From an uncultured Porphyromonadaceae bacterium (GTDB taxonomy: Bacteria > Bacteroidota > Bacteroidia > Bacteroidales > Muribaculaceae): a DNA stretch of 21,440 nt. The notes under the pieces are model-generated. The model had not been told where the DNA came from and made no database searches. It saw only the letters and a program-made list of their open reading frames with translations. A program made the translations under genes and the position numbers. The stretch is from the NCBI GenBank assembly GCA_947176615.1, contig CAMWRO010000020.1:1-21440 (forward strand). The letters are read 5' to 3'. This document shows positions 14,457 to 21,440 of this stretch, in pieces. Numbering within the stretch: position 1 is the stretch's first letter; each line of letters starts with the position of its first letter.

Positions 14457-16112
14457 TCAGTTGACAATCTCAAGAGTCTTTTCACCATTGCCTGAACGCA
14501 ACACGAGGCGGTTCTTGCCTTTGGTCAGAATTGAGCGGTTGAAGGTAAGGATGGGAAGGGGGTCAAGAGTTCCCGAGGTAATCTGGTTGCCGTCGGCTCC
14601 ATAGATGGTATAGGTCACACCATGTTTCGTGTAAACGGTAAATTCACCCGACTCGCGGTTGAAATCCATCGAGGTGGCCTGTGCTACGGGAAGGTCTTTG
14701 ACGACATTGATGTCAAATCCGGCTGTCAGGCGGTCGTCACCTGCAGTGGCTACGATTTCGATATTATAAACATCCTTTTTAGCGACAGAAAGAGTTTCGG
14801 TGGTAACGAGGCGGTCGCCCTTGATTTCAAAAGGCACACTGGCGAAACCTGTGCCGCTGTATGCGCCGCGCACGCTGAGACCATATTCGCTCTTGGGAGC
14901 CTCGCCGTTGACAGTCACAATGCCGACAACCGATCCGGCGGGAAGATTCTCCTCAATCGTGGTGTAGTTTACGTCGATAGAACGGAGCACGCGGTTGGGT
15001 GAACCGATGCCGATGATGATTGACTGGTTATAGTTGTATTCATAACGGTCGTTGCCGAGGGTCATGTTGAGGGCGTTGAGGTTGAAATAGTTGTTCTGAC
15101 TGCCTCCCCAACCCCAGTTGACGTGGAACTGGCCTGCGCGGTAACCGTCGATGTTGAAACTGTGTCCGGCATGGGTCGCTGTCGAGCCTTGCGAAACAGC
15201 GTTGTAAACAACAGCGCGGCCGGCTGAAAGTTCATTATAGACGTAGCGTTCCCACTGGGCATATTTTTCTTGCGTGTTGCCTGAGATGGAGCTGAAAAGG
15301 ACGAGACGCACATCGCTTCCATAGCAGAAATTCTCTTTCATCGCCTTTACGATGAGACTGAGGCGCGAGGTCAGCACGCCAGATGCTTCGGGGCCATAGT
15401 CCATCTGTACCGACATGCCTGCATGCCACAGGAAGCGGGCTGCCTCGTCATAGCGGTTGGCTCCCGAGAGCATATCGTCCCAGTTGTAAGGGGCCTCTGC
15501 ATCAAAGTCGATTGACAGCGCGCCATAGTTTGCCGAGCCGTAGGATACTTTGCCGGTAGGACGGTCGGGCCATTTCTGCACGGCCATCGCCTGAGCCATA
15601 GCGACAGCGACGCAGCCAACGATGGCTTGGTTTGCTCCGTTTTTCGACGGGCAGTATTTGTTGAACGGTGAAGACTGGTTCCAGTTAGCCTTGATAAGGT
15701 TTTCGATGTCACCGTTGTCGGCGCGTGAGATGCACTCGCGCACGACGTTGTCCCACTTGCGGGTAAGCGGCTTGCCCACGCGGGCCTGATATTTCACTCC
15801 GTCGCCCAGTGCGTCATATACGAAACGGGCGTTGTCGGGGATGTTGTACCATGAAAAAGCTCCCTCGGGAGAAATCGCGAGGATGGGGTCGGAATTGTCG
15901 TCGGCGGCGACCATAACCCATCCCTGTGGTTTCAGATTAACGATATAATAAGCATCTTTGACTGCCATGACATCTTTAACTGAAACATTCTGCCCTGTAA
16001 AGGCCGTGGCATACTCTGTGGCCGTCGTTGCGGCACGTTCCTTGGTCACCGGTGCGGCCGAGGCGCCCGCGATTCCGGCTGCCAAAAGAATAGCTAAAAC
16101 AATTTGCTTCAT
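14457..16112 (-). CDS. C10-family (streptopain-like) cysteine protease
   Basis: 551-residue exported protease precursor. Signal peptide 1-19 (ending AGASA). An N-terminal Spi/pro-domain at about 20-130 (AYYIVNLKPQGWVMVAADDN, DPILAISPEGAF) should keep it inactive. The papain-like C10 domain starts at NWNQSSPFNKYCP (143-155). The catalytic Cys167 lies in VGCVAVAMAQ, His317 in HAGHSFNIDGY, and the NWGWGG block (332-337) completes the active site. Residues about 373-470 (IEENLPAGSVVGIVTVNG, FEIKGDRLVTTETLSVAK, DVYNIEIVATAGDD) look like a cadherin-type repeat. A short beta domain (about 478-551) ends GKNRLVLRSGNGEKTLEIVN, recalling but not matching a type IX sorting tail. Related proteases in Bacteroides are implicated in host-protein cleavage. 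Confidence 0.92.
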   Translation of the reverse strand: MKQIVLAILLAAGIAGASAAPVTKERAATTATEYATAFTGQNVSVKDVMAVKDAYYIVNLKPQGWVMVAADDNSDPILAISPEGAFSWYNIPDNARFVYDALGDGVKYQARVGKPLTRKWDNVVRECISRADNGDIENLIKANWNQSSPFNKYCPSKNGANQAIVGCVAVAMAQAMAVQKWPDRPTGKVSYGSANYGALSIDFDAEAPYNWDDMLSGANRYDEAARFLWHAGMSVQMDYGPEASGVLTSRLSLIVKAMKENFCYGSDVRLVLFSSISGNTQEKYAQWERYVYNELSAGRAVVYNAVSQGSTATHAGHSFNIDGYRAGQFHVNWGWGGSQNNYFNLNALNMTLGNDRYEYNYNQSIIIGIGSPNRVLRSIDVNYTTIEENLPAGSVVGIVTVNGEAPKSEYGLSVRGAYSGTGFASVPFEIKGDRLVTTETLSVAKKDVYNIEIVATAGDDRLTAGFDINVVKDLPVAQATSMDFNRESGEFTVYTKHGVTYTIYGADGNQITSGTLDPLPILTFNRSILTKGKNRLVLRSGNGEKTLEIVN

Positions 16113-16232
16113 ACTAAACTACTGTATTGTAATAATGAGATAATAAACGCGATATATTATATATGTGGTGAAAGTTGCACTGAGAATCCCGCCGGTATCA
16201 CTAAATTGCGCGGTTTTTTCATAATGCAACTG

Positions 16233-16264
16233 CAAAAATAATAAAAAGACCCGATATTGCACAA
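16233..16264 (-). promoter_or_regulatory. Candidate promoter of the C10 protease operon
   Basis: On the minus strand TATTTTTG (16240-16233) fits TAnnTTTG, and TTG (16264-16262) lies 21 bases upstream. Transcription from here gives an unusually long AT-rich leader of about 115 bases before the ATG at 16112, leaving room for leader regulation. Confidence 0.5.
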
Positions 16265-16365
16265 CAAAATGATAGAAAACAACTGTTTTTAACGCACATT
16301 CTCTCTGTAATGTTAAAAATAATTGTTCTGTCGGGGTCAATTTAGGATAAAATGTGGATAATGCC

Positions 16366-16373
16366 TATATTTG
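16366..16373 (+). promoter_or_regulatory. Promoter -7 box of the SIMPL-domain gene
   Basis: TATATTTG at 16366-16373 matches the consensus and lies 27 bases before the ATG at 16401. The -33 position has only TTTA (16341-16344). Confidence 0.55.
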
Positions 16374-16400
16374 CTGCGTTAATCATTATCGTTCTGAATT

Positions 16401-17111
16401 ATGACAAATGTTTTGAAAATCGTGATGATGTCGGTGATGCTTGTGCCGATGTCGCTGTTTTCGCGGGCCGAATCGGGCAATTATATCGAAGTCACCGGCT
16501 CAGCCACTGTCAACATTGTCCCTGACCGCATAACAGTGGAAGTCGGGATGGAGGAATATTATGAGACCGGCCGCAACGGTGACAGCCTGCTCGTGAAGTT
16601 GCAGCAGATTGAGAAAGATGTGCGTCACGTTTTCAGAGCGGCCGGAGTCGAAGACTCTCGGATTATAGTGGCCGACATGGGTAATTACCGCAACCGCGAG
16701 GTGTCATCTGATTTTCTGATGGCCAAAACACTGTCGGCTACCGTCAGCGATTGGTCTCAGATAGAGCGGATTGCCGATAAACTGAGCCGCAAAGGAATCA
16801 CCCGTTTCAATATCGCGAAGATTGACAATTCGGAAATCGAACAGTATAACCGGCAGGGCCTGAAGGCCGCGCTTGATGCCGCTCGCGAAAAGGCTGTGTT
16901 CATCGCCGCCAACGAGGGGTTGACGATTGTGATGCCGTGTGAGATTGTGGGAAACGGCCCCAATTACTATGATACCCCGTCGTTCAGCAACGTGGCGTTT
17001 GACAGCGGCGCCGGCATGGAAAACATGCGCCGCATCGTGCGCCGTTACAGCGTGAAAGTCCGCTACCACTACACCCTCGCGCCAGACGGTGAATCGAATA
17101 GTAATCATTGA
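16401..17111 (+). CDS. SIMPL (DUF541) domain periplasmic protein
   Basis: 236 residues. Signal peptide at about 1-23 (MTNVLKIVMMSVMLVPMSLF, SRA). The mature part starts IEVTGSATVNIVPDRITVEV, the hallmark of SIMPL/YggE-like proteins ('i-V-G-g-v---PD-a-i---v'), and continues with the paired alpha/beta units LLVKLQQIEKDVRHVFRAAG, SRIIVADMG, SATVSDWSQIERIADKLSRK and GLKAALDAAREKAVFIAANE. Length fits the family. Members are linked to oxidative-stress tolerance or have unknown function; the molecular role is not established. It appears to be transcribed alone, with the structured leader of the next gene starting about 110 bp downstream. Confidence 0.85.
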   Translation: MTNVLKIVMMSVMLVPMSLFSRAESGNYIEVTGSATVNIVPDRITVEVGMEEYYETGRNGDSLLVKLQQIEKDVRHVFRAAGVEDSRIIVADMGNYRNREVSSDFLMAKTLSATVSDWSQIERIADKLSRKGITRFNIAKIDNSEIEQYNRQGLKAALDAAREKAVFIAANEGLTIVMPCEIVGNGPNYYDTPSFSNVAFDSGAGMENMRRIVRRYSVKVRYHYTLAPDGESNSNH

Positions 17112-17154
17112 TTTATTTTATCGGTAAAATTATAGAATATTGCAAATTTATAAC

Positions 17155-17193
17155 TAAATTTGCGCTTACAGGAGAGCCTGTAAACTAATTTTG
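17155..17193 (+). promoter_or_regulatory. Candidate promoter region of the VWA-like gene
   Basis: Two -7 type boxes occur: TAAATTTG (17155-17162) and TAATTTTG (17186-17193). The TTTG of the first lies 23 bases before the second, slightly longer than ideal. Between them is a 7-bp inverted repeat TTACAGG/CCTGTAA (17166-17172/17177-17183), a possible operator or short terminator of the preceding gene. Use of the second box would start RNA near 17200, just ahead of the structured element. Confidence 0.5.
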
Positions 17194-17224
17194 TGGTATA
17201 AAGAAAACGTATTATGTTATCTTG

Positions 17225-17340
17225 TAAGTGAAAACCTGAGAAACTTTCAATTGTGCAAGGATAGCATAGTGGTTCTCACGCATATAGCGTGGGCTGCTAT
17301 TGTTACATCTGCACACGGGCTTTCTCAGGGCCTTCACTTA
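17225..17340 (+). ncRNA. Structured leader RNA: long hairpin of five nested helices
   Basis: All helices are exact complements. P0 TAAGTGAA/TTCACTTA (17225-17232/17333-17340), P1 CCTGAGAAA/TTTCTCAGG (17235-17243/17321-17329), P2 TGTGCA/TGCACA (17252-17257/17310-17315), P3 ATAGCA/TGCTAT (17261-17266/17295-17300), P4 CACGC/GCGTG (17277-17281/17287-17291) with loop ATATA. Small internal loops separate them. Downstream, AGTCGGC occurs twice (17352-17358, 17394-17400) around a T7 run (17378-17384), and the VWA start follows at 17419. Either a cis-regulatory leader or an independent small RNA ending at the T7. The family is not recognised. Confidence 0.7.
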
Positions 17341-17418
17341 GGACGTGGCATAGTCGGCTCGCGTTTTCTTATTGTGATTTTTTTAGGCTTTGGAGTCGGC
17401 GGCCATGTTTTAATAGCT

Positions 17419-19518
17419 ATGAGAAAACATTGTGTTCGTTTTTGTTTGTCCTTCATGTTTTGGCTTGCTTGTTGTAACGTTATGCAGGCCGGAGACTGGC
17501 AGAATGTCGGTGAGGTAATATGGGTTGACGGTCTGTTTGCTAACCGTTCCGAGTGGAAGTTGCCCATTCAACAATCACTGGATGATAAAACTTGTTTTAG
17601 ATTTCAGCCTTATAAGGATTATACTCCTAACGCTGATTGGGATAAATCGGATGTGTATGTCTATATGCACATTGTCGATGGCGGGAAGGTTTATCTGGAA
17701 AGTTTTGAATATGTGTGGTATAATTTTGTAGGATATTCTTCTTATGTTGTAACCCAGAAATGTCGGGAAAATAGTGTTTACGAGGATAAGTATGGGTATA
17801 TATGCGGCAATGTCGTAAATTTTGACCAAGATGCCTTTCAGATTACGAATGTCGGAAATTTGAAATCTCAAGTCAACATGTTGTCGGTTAAATTCCCCGA
17901 CGGGATTTTGGATGATTTGGTCGACACCGAATGGGTCAGTATCGGGTATGGCCTATGGAATGACTGGCTTGAATCAACGCAGCCTCTGACAGCCAAGACT
18001 GATTGGCGCGTTGAATATTTTATGCATCCCACTCATCCCGATTTGATTTGTGCTGCACCATATGTGTCAAGTGGGGCTATTGCCTACTGGGGAGGTGTGG
18101 TTTCTGACAACTCTGTTCTGATTCACTTGAATCGTGATAACGGTTCGGCATGGGTTGAAGAATTTGAATTGGAAAATATCGTAGGCTCTCCGCTGATTTC
18201 CCATATATGTAAAGAGAATGGATGGAACTCGCAGAGTTGGAGTTACGGGGTGATTGACGATGATACTGTGTTTTTCCCTGAGAACTCTTTTGCAGGACTC
18301 TTTGACGGAGATGAAAGTTATAGCTTGTTTACGGGTTCAATGACTTTGAGACTTCCTTCTGAAAACGGTTCTCACGGGGTGTTTCTCGGGATTATGGCCT
18401 TTAACGGCAATATCGAAGAATTATCTATCGGGGCATTGGATAATGAGAGCGAACATGTGTATAAAAGTTTTATTGAAAACCTGAATCCAAAAATCGGGAC
18501 ATTGCTGTATTATACCGTGGACAAGGCGATAGATAAAATGACTGAATTTAAATTCCCCACAAATCTTAGCAACGCGGTGCTGATTACGTTTACTGACGGC
18601 CTTGACCAAGGTTCGTTGGCCTATTCGCCTGAACATAGGACTTCGGAAAATTACGCCGCTTACCTTAGTCATAAAATATCATCGACTTATGTTCAAGGAT
18701 TGGAACTGACCTCTTATTGCATAGGACTTAAAGGCGAAGATGTGATGGACGATGAGTTGTTTCACGCTAATCTGACGTCACTGGCGACAGCGCCTGAAAA
18801 TGCGATGACTGTAAGCGGAATGTCGGGAGTGCGTGACCGCCTTGGGGAAGTCGTTAAAGACTTGACAAAGACAAGTACATCGCGAATATTGACAATTTCA
18901 GTGCCGCAGTTATCCGACGGTGCGCGTATCCGATTTACTCTTGATGGCACATCTGGTAATCCCGAATTGTCTGAGCGTTGGATTGAAGGATGTTATTCGA
19001 TTGATACAAATACGTTTAGCGACGTGGAATATTATGGGTTGACAAGCTCGTCAGGAAATGAAGTAAAGGCTGAAAGAGACGGTATATTTCTGAAGTTTAC
19101 TTTTCTTGATTGTCGGGACAGCAATGGCAATTTGCTTGATGTCATTCCCGATGATATCGATCAATGGTCATTTGTCAAATCGAGCGGGAAATGGCAGCAT
19201 AATGTGGAAATAAATCGAGACGAACAAATCAAAATTGAAGAAACGCATTCTTCGGTGGGACTGATGTTTGCTGTCGATTGTTCAAGTTCGCTGGGCGATA
19301 AATTCCCCGAATTACAAGCCGCAGTAATATCATTTGTCGACAGTCTGTTGAATGGAGGTGACATGTCGGCTTCCCCGGAGGTTCTAATTGATAATCCGTC
19401 AGTGGTGGATGAAACTCCTGTTTACTATAATCTTCAAGGAATTAGAATATTGGAGCCGCATGGCGGTATCTTTATCGAGGTCTTAGGTGATAAAAGGACA
19501 AAACGGTATATACCCTAA
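17419..19518 (+). CDS. Secreted von Willebrand factor A-like protein
   Basis: 699 residues from the ATG at 17419, which gives a good signal peptide (RFCLSFMFWLACCNVMQAG). An in-frame TTG at 17191 lies in a promoter box and reads through the RNA element, so it is rejected. VWA-type pieces: a strand VFLGIMAFNGNIEELSIG (321-338), GT with Thr361 (IGTLLYYTVDKAIDKM), and VLITFTDGLDQG with Asp393. The MIDAS first motif DxSxS is not before them but near the C-terminus: LMFAVDCSSSLGDKFPELQA (Asp620, Ser622, Ser624). The tail YYNLQGIRILEPHGGIFIEV (669-688) plus a basic end resembles the short C-terminal domain common on secreted Bacteroidales proteins. AT-richer than pheT. A surface adhesin-like role is inferred. 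Confidence 0.75.
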   Translation: MRKHCVRFCLSFMFWLACCNVMQAGDWQNVGEVIWVDGLFANRSEWKLPIQQSLDDKTCFRFQPYKDYTPNADWDKSDVYVYMHIVDGGKVYLESFEYVWYNFVGYSSYVVTQKCRENSVYEDKYGYICGNVVNFDQDAFQITNVGNLKSQVNMLSVKFPDGILDDLVDTEWVSIGYGLWNDWLESTQPLTAKTDWRVEYFMHPTHPDLICAAPYVSSGAIAYWGGVVSDNSVLIHLNRDNGSAWVEEFELENIVGSPLISHICKENGWNSQSWSYGVIDDDTVFFPENSFAGLFDGDESYSLFTGSMTLRLPSENGSHGVFLGIMAFNGNIEELSIGALDNESEHVYKSFIENLNPKIGTLLYYTVDKAIDKMTEFKFPTNLSNAVLITFTDGLDQGSLAYSPEHRTSENYAAYLSHKISSTYVQGLELTSYCIGLKGEDVMDDELFHANLTSLATAPENAMTVSGMSGVRDRLGEVVKDLTKTSTSRILTISVPQLSDGARIRFTLDGTSGNPELSERWIEGCYSIDTNTFSDVEYYGLTSSSGNEVKAERDGIFLKFTFLDCRDSNGNLLDVIPDDIDQWSFVKSSGKWQHNVEINRDEQIKIEETHSSVGLMFAVDCSSSLGDKFPELQAAVISFVDSLLNGGDMSASPEVLIDNPSVVDETPVYYNLQGIRILEPHGGIFIEVLGDKRTKRYIP

Positions 19519-19531
19519 TCTTAAATATATA

Positions 19532-20356
19532 ATGAAAATGAAAATGAAAAATTTGTGTGGTAACTTCTGTACATTGGCCGCTATCGCGTGTGCCTTATTG
19601 ACTGTTTCGTGTTCGTCCGGTGATGACGATGTGAAATTGAATGTCGCAAATTCCGGGGCATTCAGTAAAGTTAAACTCTGTTCTGTGGATGTCGATGGAG
19701 CGCCTTTTGCAAAGTATTCATTTAATACTGACGGGTTGTTGTCACAGGTCAAGATTAATGGAGAAGGTGTGGTGACCCTGTCTTATAATCCGTTTGACAT
19801 TTCCAGCGATTATTTTGACGGGAACGAGACCGTTAATGATGCCGGTTTTTTAAGCAAGGTGGAATTGTCAGAAGGCGTAATCAACTATCTGTATAATGGC
19901 AATTGTCAATTGACGAAGATTGATTATGGTTCTTTGCTTGGGGCTTCAGCTCCCGTCGGTGGAATAAATATCGAGTGGAAAGGCGGAGCTATCGGTCAGG
20001 TGACATCTCCGATTGATGTCTTTGGCGGTGGTACAGATGCCTTAGGAGTCTTTAAGTTTGACTATACAGCCTCATTCCCTAACAAGCTCGGGCAATGGCC
20101 GTTGTTTTTAGGCTCTATATTGGTTTACGGGGATGATTATAGCTTTACAACGATGAGTTGCGGATTGCTTGGAATCGCGCCTGAAAAATTCCCGGGTAAA
20201 ATCGTGTATGCTAAGGGCGAAATAACTGTTTTATTTGAGTTTGATTATCAGTTTAATGCTGATGGAAGTATTGCTGTTGAAGCAGTTTCTCACATGTCTT
20301 CCCGTAATGGACAGCTACTTGATGAGGGAACCATGAAATTCGTATATAATTATTAA
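19532..20356 (+). CDS. DUF4595-like lipoprotein
   Basis: 274 residues from the first of three clustered ATGs (19532, 19538, 19544). Signal peptide with lipobox TVSC, Cys27 lipidated, followed by SSGDDD. The body resembles DUF4595-type Bacteroidales lipoproteins: FAKYSFNTDGLLSQVKING, VVTLSYNPFDI, VINYLYNGNCQLTKIDYGS and FEFDYQFNADGSIAVEAVSH. These are repeated 'y-F-YD-nG-l--i' strand units that pack as a beta-rich, RHS/YD-like or porin-like fold. It lies 13 bp after the VWA-like gene and ends before a strong terminator, so the two form an operon; it may anchor or partner the VWA-like protein. Family assignment is moderate. Confidence 0.7.
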   Translation: MKMKMKNLCGNFCTLAAIACALLTVSCSSGDDDVKLNVANSGAFSKVKLCSVDVDGAPFAKYSFNTDGLLSQVKINGEGVVTLSYNPFDISSDYFDGNETVNDAGFLSKVELSEGVINYLYNGNCQLTKIDYGSLLGASAPVGGINIEWKGGAIGQVTSPIDVFGGGTDALGVFKFDYTASFPNKLGQWPLFLGSILVYGDDYSFTTMSCGLLGIAPEKFPGKIVYAKGEITVLFEFDYQFNADGSIAVEAVSHMSSRNGQLLDEGTMKFVYNY

Positions 20357-20390
20357 GAGTCTGTTTTTAAACAACCTCTTAACAATCTCT

Positions 20391-20453
20391 AAAGGTGCGA
20401 TGAATGTCCGTGTCATGAGGGCGGGGTAGATTCATTGCACCTTTATTTTTTTT
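20391..20453 (+). terminator. Intrinsic terminator of the VWA/DUF4595 operon
   Basis: Stem 20391-20405/20430-20444 (AAAGGTGCGATGAAT with its complement, 15 bp including one G-T pair) encloses a 24-base loop and is followed by A then T8 (20446-20453). The loop is larger than usual. Confidence 0.88.
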
Positions 20454-20535
20454 GAGCGGCGGGGTTTTATTATCGTCGTTTTTCTGAAAAATGTGAAAAT
20501 TCGCGGGAAAATTTTATTATCTGAGGAATTGTTAT

Positions 20536-20543
20536 TAATTTTG
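20536..20543 (+). promoter_or_regulatory. Promoter -7 box of the TPR gene
   Basis: TAATTTTG matches the consensus and lies 73 bases before the ATG at 20617. The -33 region is T-rich (TTTTA at 20512-20516) without a clean TTTG. Confidence 0.5.
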
Positions 20544-20616
20544 CAATTCGGAATGTGCCTCGATTTTAGCGCACTGTTCTGATTGTTAGTAACTAAATAA
20601 CCACTCTCATACAAAA

Positions 20617-21306
20617 ATGGCAAATAACAAGCCCCAAGAAACAGAACACACCTCGATTGACGAGGTAAACGACACTCTGACCGGTATCAGCGAAAAAGTA
20701 CAGAACAACCCCCGCGTCATCCTGTGGGGAAGTCTCATCGTCACCGCTATTGTCGCTGTAATTCTCATTTACGTTTATGTTGTGCGCGAGCCGGGTAAGA
20801 ATGCCGCCAACAACGCTGTCGGTCAGGCCGATATCGAGTTGCTCATGGGTAATGACTCTGTCGCTCTTGCCAAATATCAGCAGGTTGCCGCCAACGAGGG
20901 TTACGACGGTGCCAACCTCGCCCGTCTCAATGCTGCAATCCTCCTTTACAAGGACAAGAAATATGAGGAAGCCATCAAGTACCTCAACGACTACTCGGCC
21001 GGCGAATCTATCATCGGCGCGTCAAGCAAGTCGCTCGAAGGTGACTGCTACGTCAATCTGAAGAAATACAACGAGGCGCTTGACTGTTTCAAGCAGGCTG
21101 TCAAGATTTCTGACAACAATCCCCACTACACCCCCGCGTTCCTTCTCAAAGAAGCCACTGTTTACCGTGAGCTGAAGGACTACAAGAACGAGGCTGCTGT
21201 CTATGAACTCATCGACCGCGACTATCCCAACTACGGAGCCGAGGTGGGCATTGACCTCAAGAAATATCTCAAACGCGCTCAGAATGCAGCTCAGGCTGGT
21301 GCTTGA
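20617..21306 (+). CDS. Single-pass membrane TPR protein
   Basis: 229 residues. A soluble, polar N-terminus (about 1-32) precedes one membrane helix (about 34-56: VILWGSLIVTAIVAVILIYV), so the C-terminal part is predicted to be periplasmic. TPR units: ADIELLMGNDSVALAKYQQV (about 71-90), LARLNAAILLYKDKKYEEAI (about 101-120), KSLEGDCYVNLKKYNEALDC (about 138-157) and LKEATVYRELKDYKNEAAVY (about 177-196). The architecture is like YfgM-type ancillary proteins of the Sec translocon: short cytosolic segment, one helix, periplasmic TPRs. It has its own promoter and terminator. GC-rich third positions match pheT, so it looks like a core gene. The protein-protein interaction role is known for TPRs; the partner is unknown. 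Confidence 0.88.
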   Translation: MANNKPQETEHTSIDEVNDTLTGISEKVQNNPRVILWGSLIVTAIVAVILIYVYVVREPGKNAANNAVGQADIELLMGNDSVALAKYQQVAANEGYDGANLARLNAAILLYKDKKYEEAIKYLNDYSAGESIIGASSKSLEGDCYVNLKKYNEALDCFKQAVKISDNNPHYTPAFLLKEATVYRELKDYKNEAAVYELIDRDYPNYGAEVGIDLKKYLKRAQNAAQAGA

Positions 21307-21331
21307 TTCGCGTTGTTGATTTTATAAGTCT

Positions 21332-21379
21332 CGACGACAATAAAACGAGATGCCTCGGGCCGCTCTTTTATTGTCGTCG
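21332..21379 (+). terminator. Terminator after the TPR gene
   Basis: A perfect 14-bp stem CGACGACAATAAAA/TTTTATTGTCGTCG (21332-21345/21366-21379) with a 20-base loop that can itself pair CGAG/CTCG. A short TTTT follows at 21383-21386. It lies 25 bp after the stop. Confidence 0.75.
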
Positions 21380-21440
21380 GTCGTTTTAGAGGTTGTTTAA
21401 AAACAAATATGAATCCAAAGCCCGTTTACGCGAGTCGGAT

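Larger units (their letters stand above)
20363..21404. repeat. 17-bp inverted repeat pair flanking the TPR gene
   Basis: GTTTTTAAACAACCTCT at 20363-20379 recurs as its exact reverse complement at 21388-21404, about 1 kb away. Between them are a terminator, a promoter, the TPR gene and its terminator. No transposase is present, and the gene looks like an ordinary chromosomal one, so this is probably a dispersed intergenic motif and not the ends of a mobile element. Confidence 0.6.

Noticed and set aside
17191..17418. TTG-initiated N-terminal extension of the VWA-like protein
   Set aside because: The TTG is part of the TAATTTTG promoter box, the signal peptide begins at the ATG 17419, and the extension is explained by the nested RNA helices.
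20363..21404. Inverted repeats as insertion-sequence ends
   Set aside because: No transposase between them; the enclosed gene is an ordinary TPR membrane protein with core-like codon use and its own promoter and terminator.
1..21440. tRNA, rRNA, CRISPR arrays, complete transposons or prophage
   Set aside because: No cloverleaf with a CCA-type end, rRNA segment, regular spacer array, transposase, integrase or phage gene was seen on either strand.

Overview
The window looks like a chromosomal segment of a gut Bacteroidales, most likely Muribaculaceae-like. This is an inference from several things seen together. There are Bacteroidetes-type promoters (-7 box TAnnTTTG with an upstream TTTG/TTG) and essentially no Shine-Dalgarno sequences. 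Families typical of the phylum are present: DUF3078, DUF4491, fimbrillin-like lipoprotein, C10 protease with its own pro-domain, DUF4595-like lipoprotein, and YebC with the MGRAFEYRKARK start. Many short signal peptides and lipoboxes also fit.

Layout. Positions 1-749 hold no convincing complete gene; the stretch is packed with hairpins, a 20-bp palindrome and a REP/BIME-like pair of inverted hairpins. Positions 750-2275 (minus) are a small operon: ECF sigma factor, four-helix membrane protein, and small lipoprotein with a SecD-P1-head-like C-terminus. Positions 2332-6490 (minus) form a tight envelope operon read DUF3078 barrel, two unrecognised secreted proteins (ATGA overlap), DUF4491 membrane protein, NhaC-type antiporter. 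Positions 6748-7848 (minus) are an ROK-family sugar-kinase-like protein that lacks the family zinc motif, closed by a strong terminator. From 7849 transcription is divergent: a small lipoprotein and an outer-membrane barrel with a Lys-rich tail (plus), followed by the C-terminal remnant of a Fic protein. Positions 9906-13148 are housekeeping genes, pheT and a yebC-type translation factor. Two back-to-back hairpin terminators separate these from the convergent pair at 13290-16112 (minus): a C10 (streptopain-like) protease with a cadherin-like domain, and a fimbrillin-like lipoprotein. A SIMPL-domain protein follows (plus). Next comes an AT-richer accessory pair: a von Willebrand factor A-like secreted protein whose MIDAS motifs are in an unusual order, and a DUF4595-like lipoprotein. 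The window ends with a single-pass TPR protein and its terminator.

The most interesting signal is not a protein. The leader of the VWA-like gene (17225-17340) folds into five nested helices (8, 9, 6, 6 and 5 bp), all perfectly complementary, between a TAATTTTG promoter box and the likely start codon. I could not assign it to a known RNA family from the sequence alone. Second-rank signals are the composite inverted-repeat cluster at 253-550, the order of VWA motifs, the Fic remnant, and the C10 protease/fimbrillin pairing.
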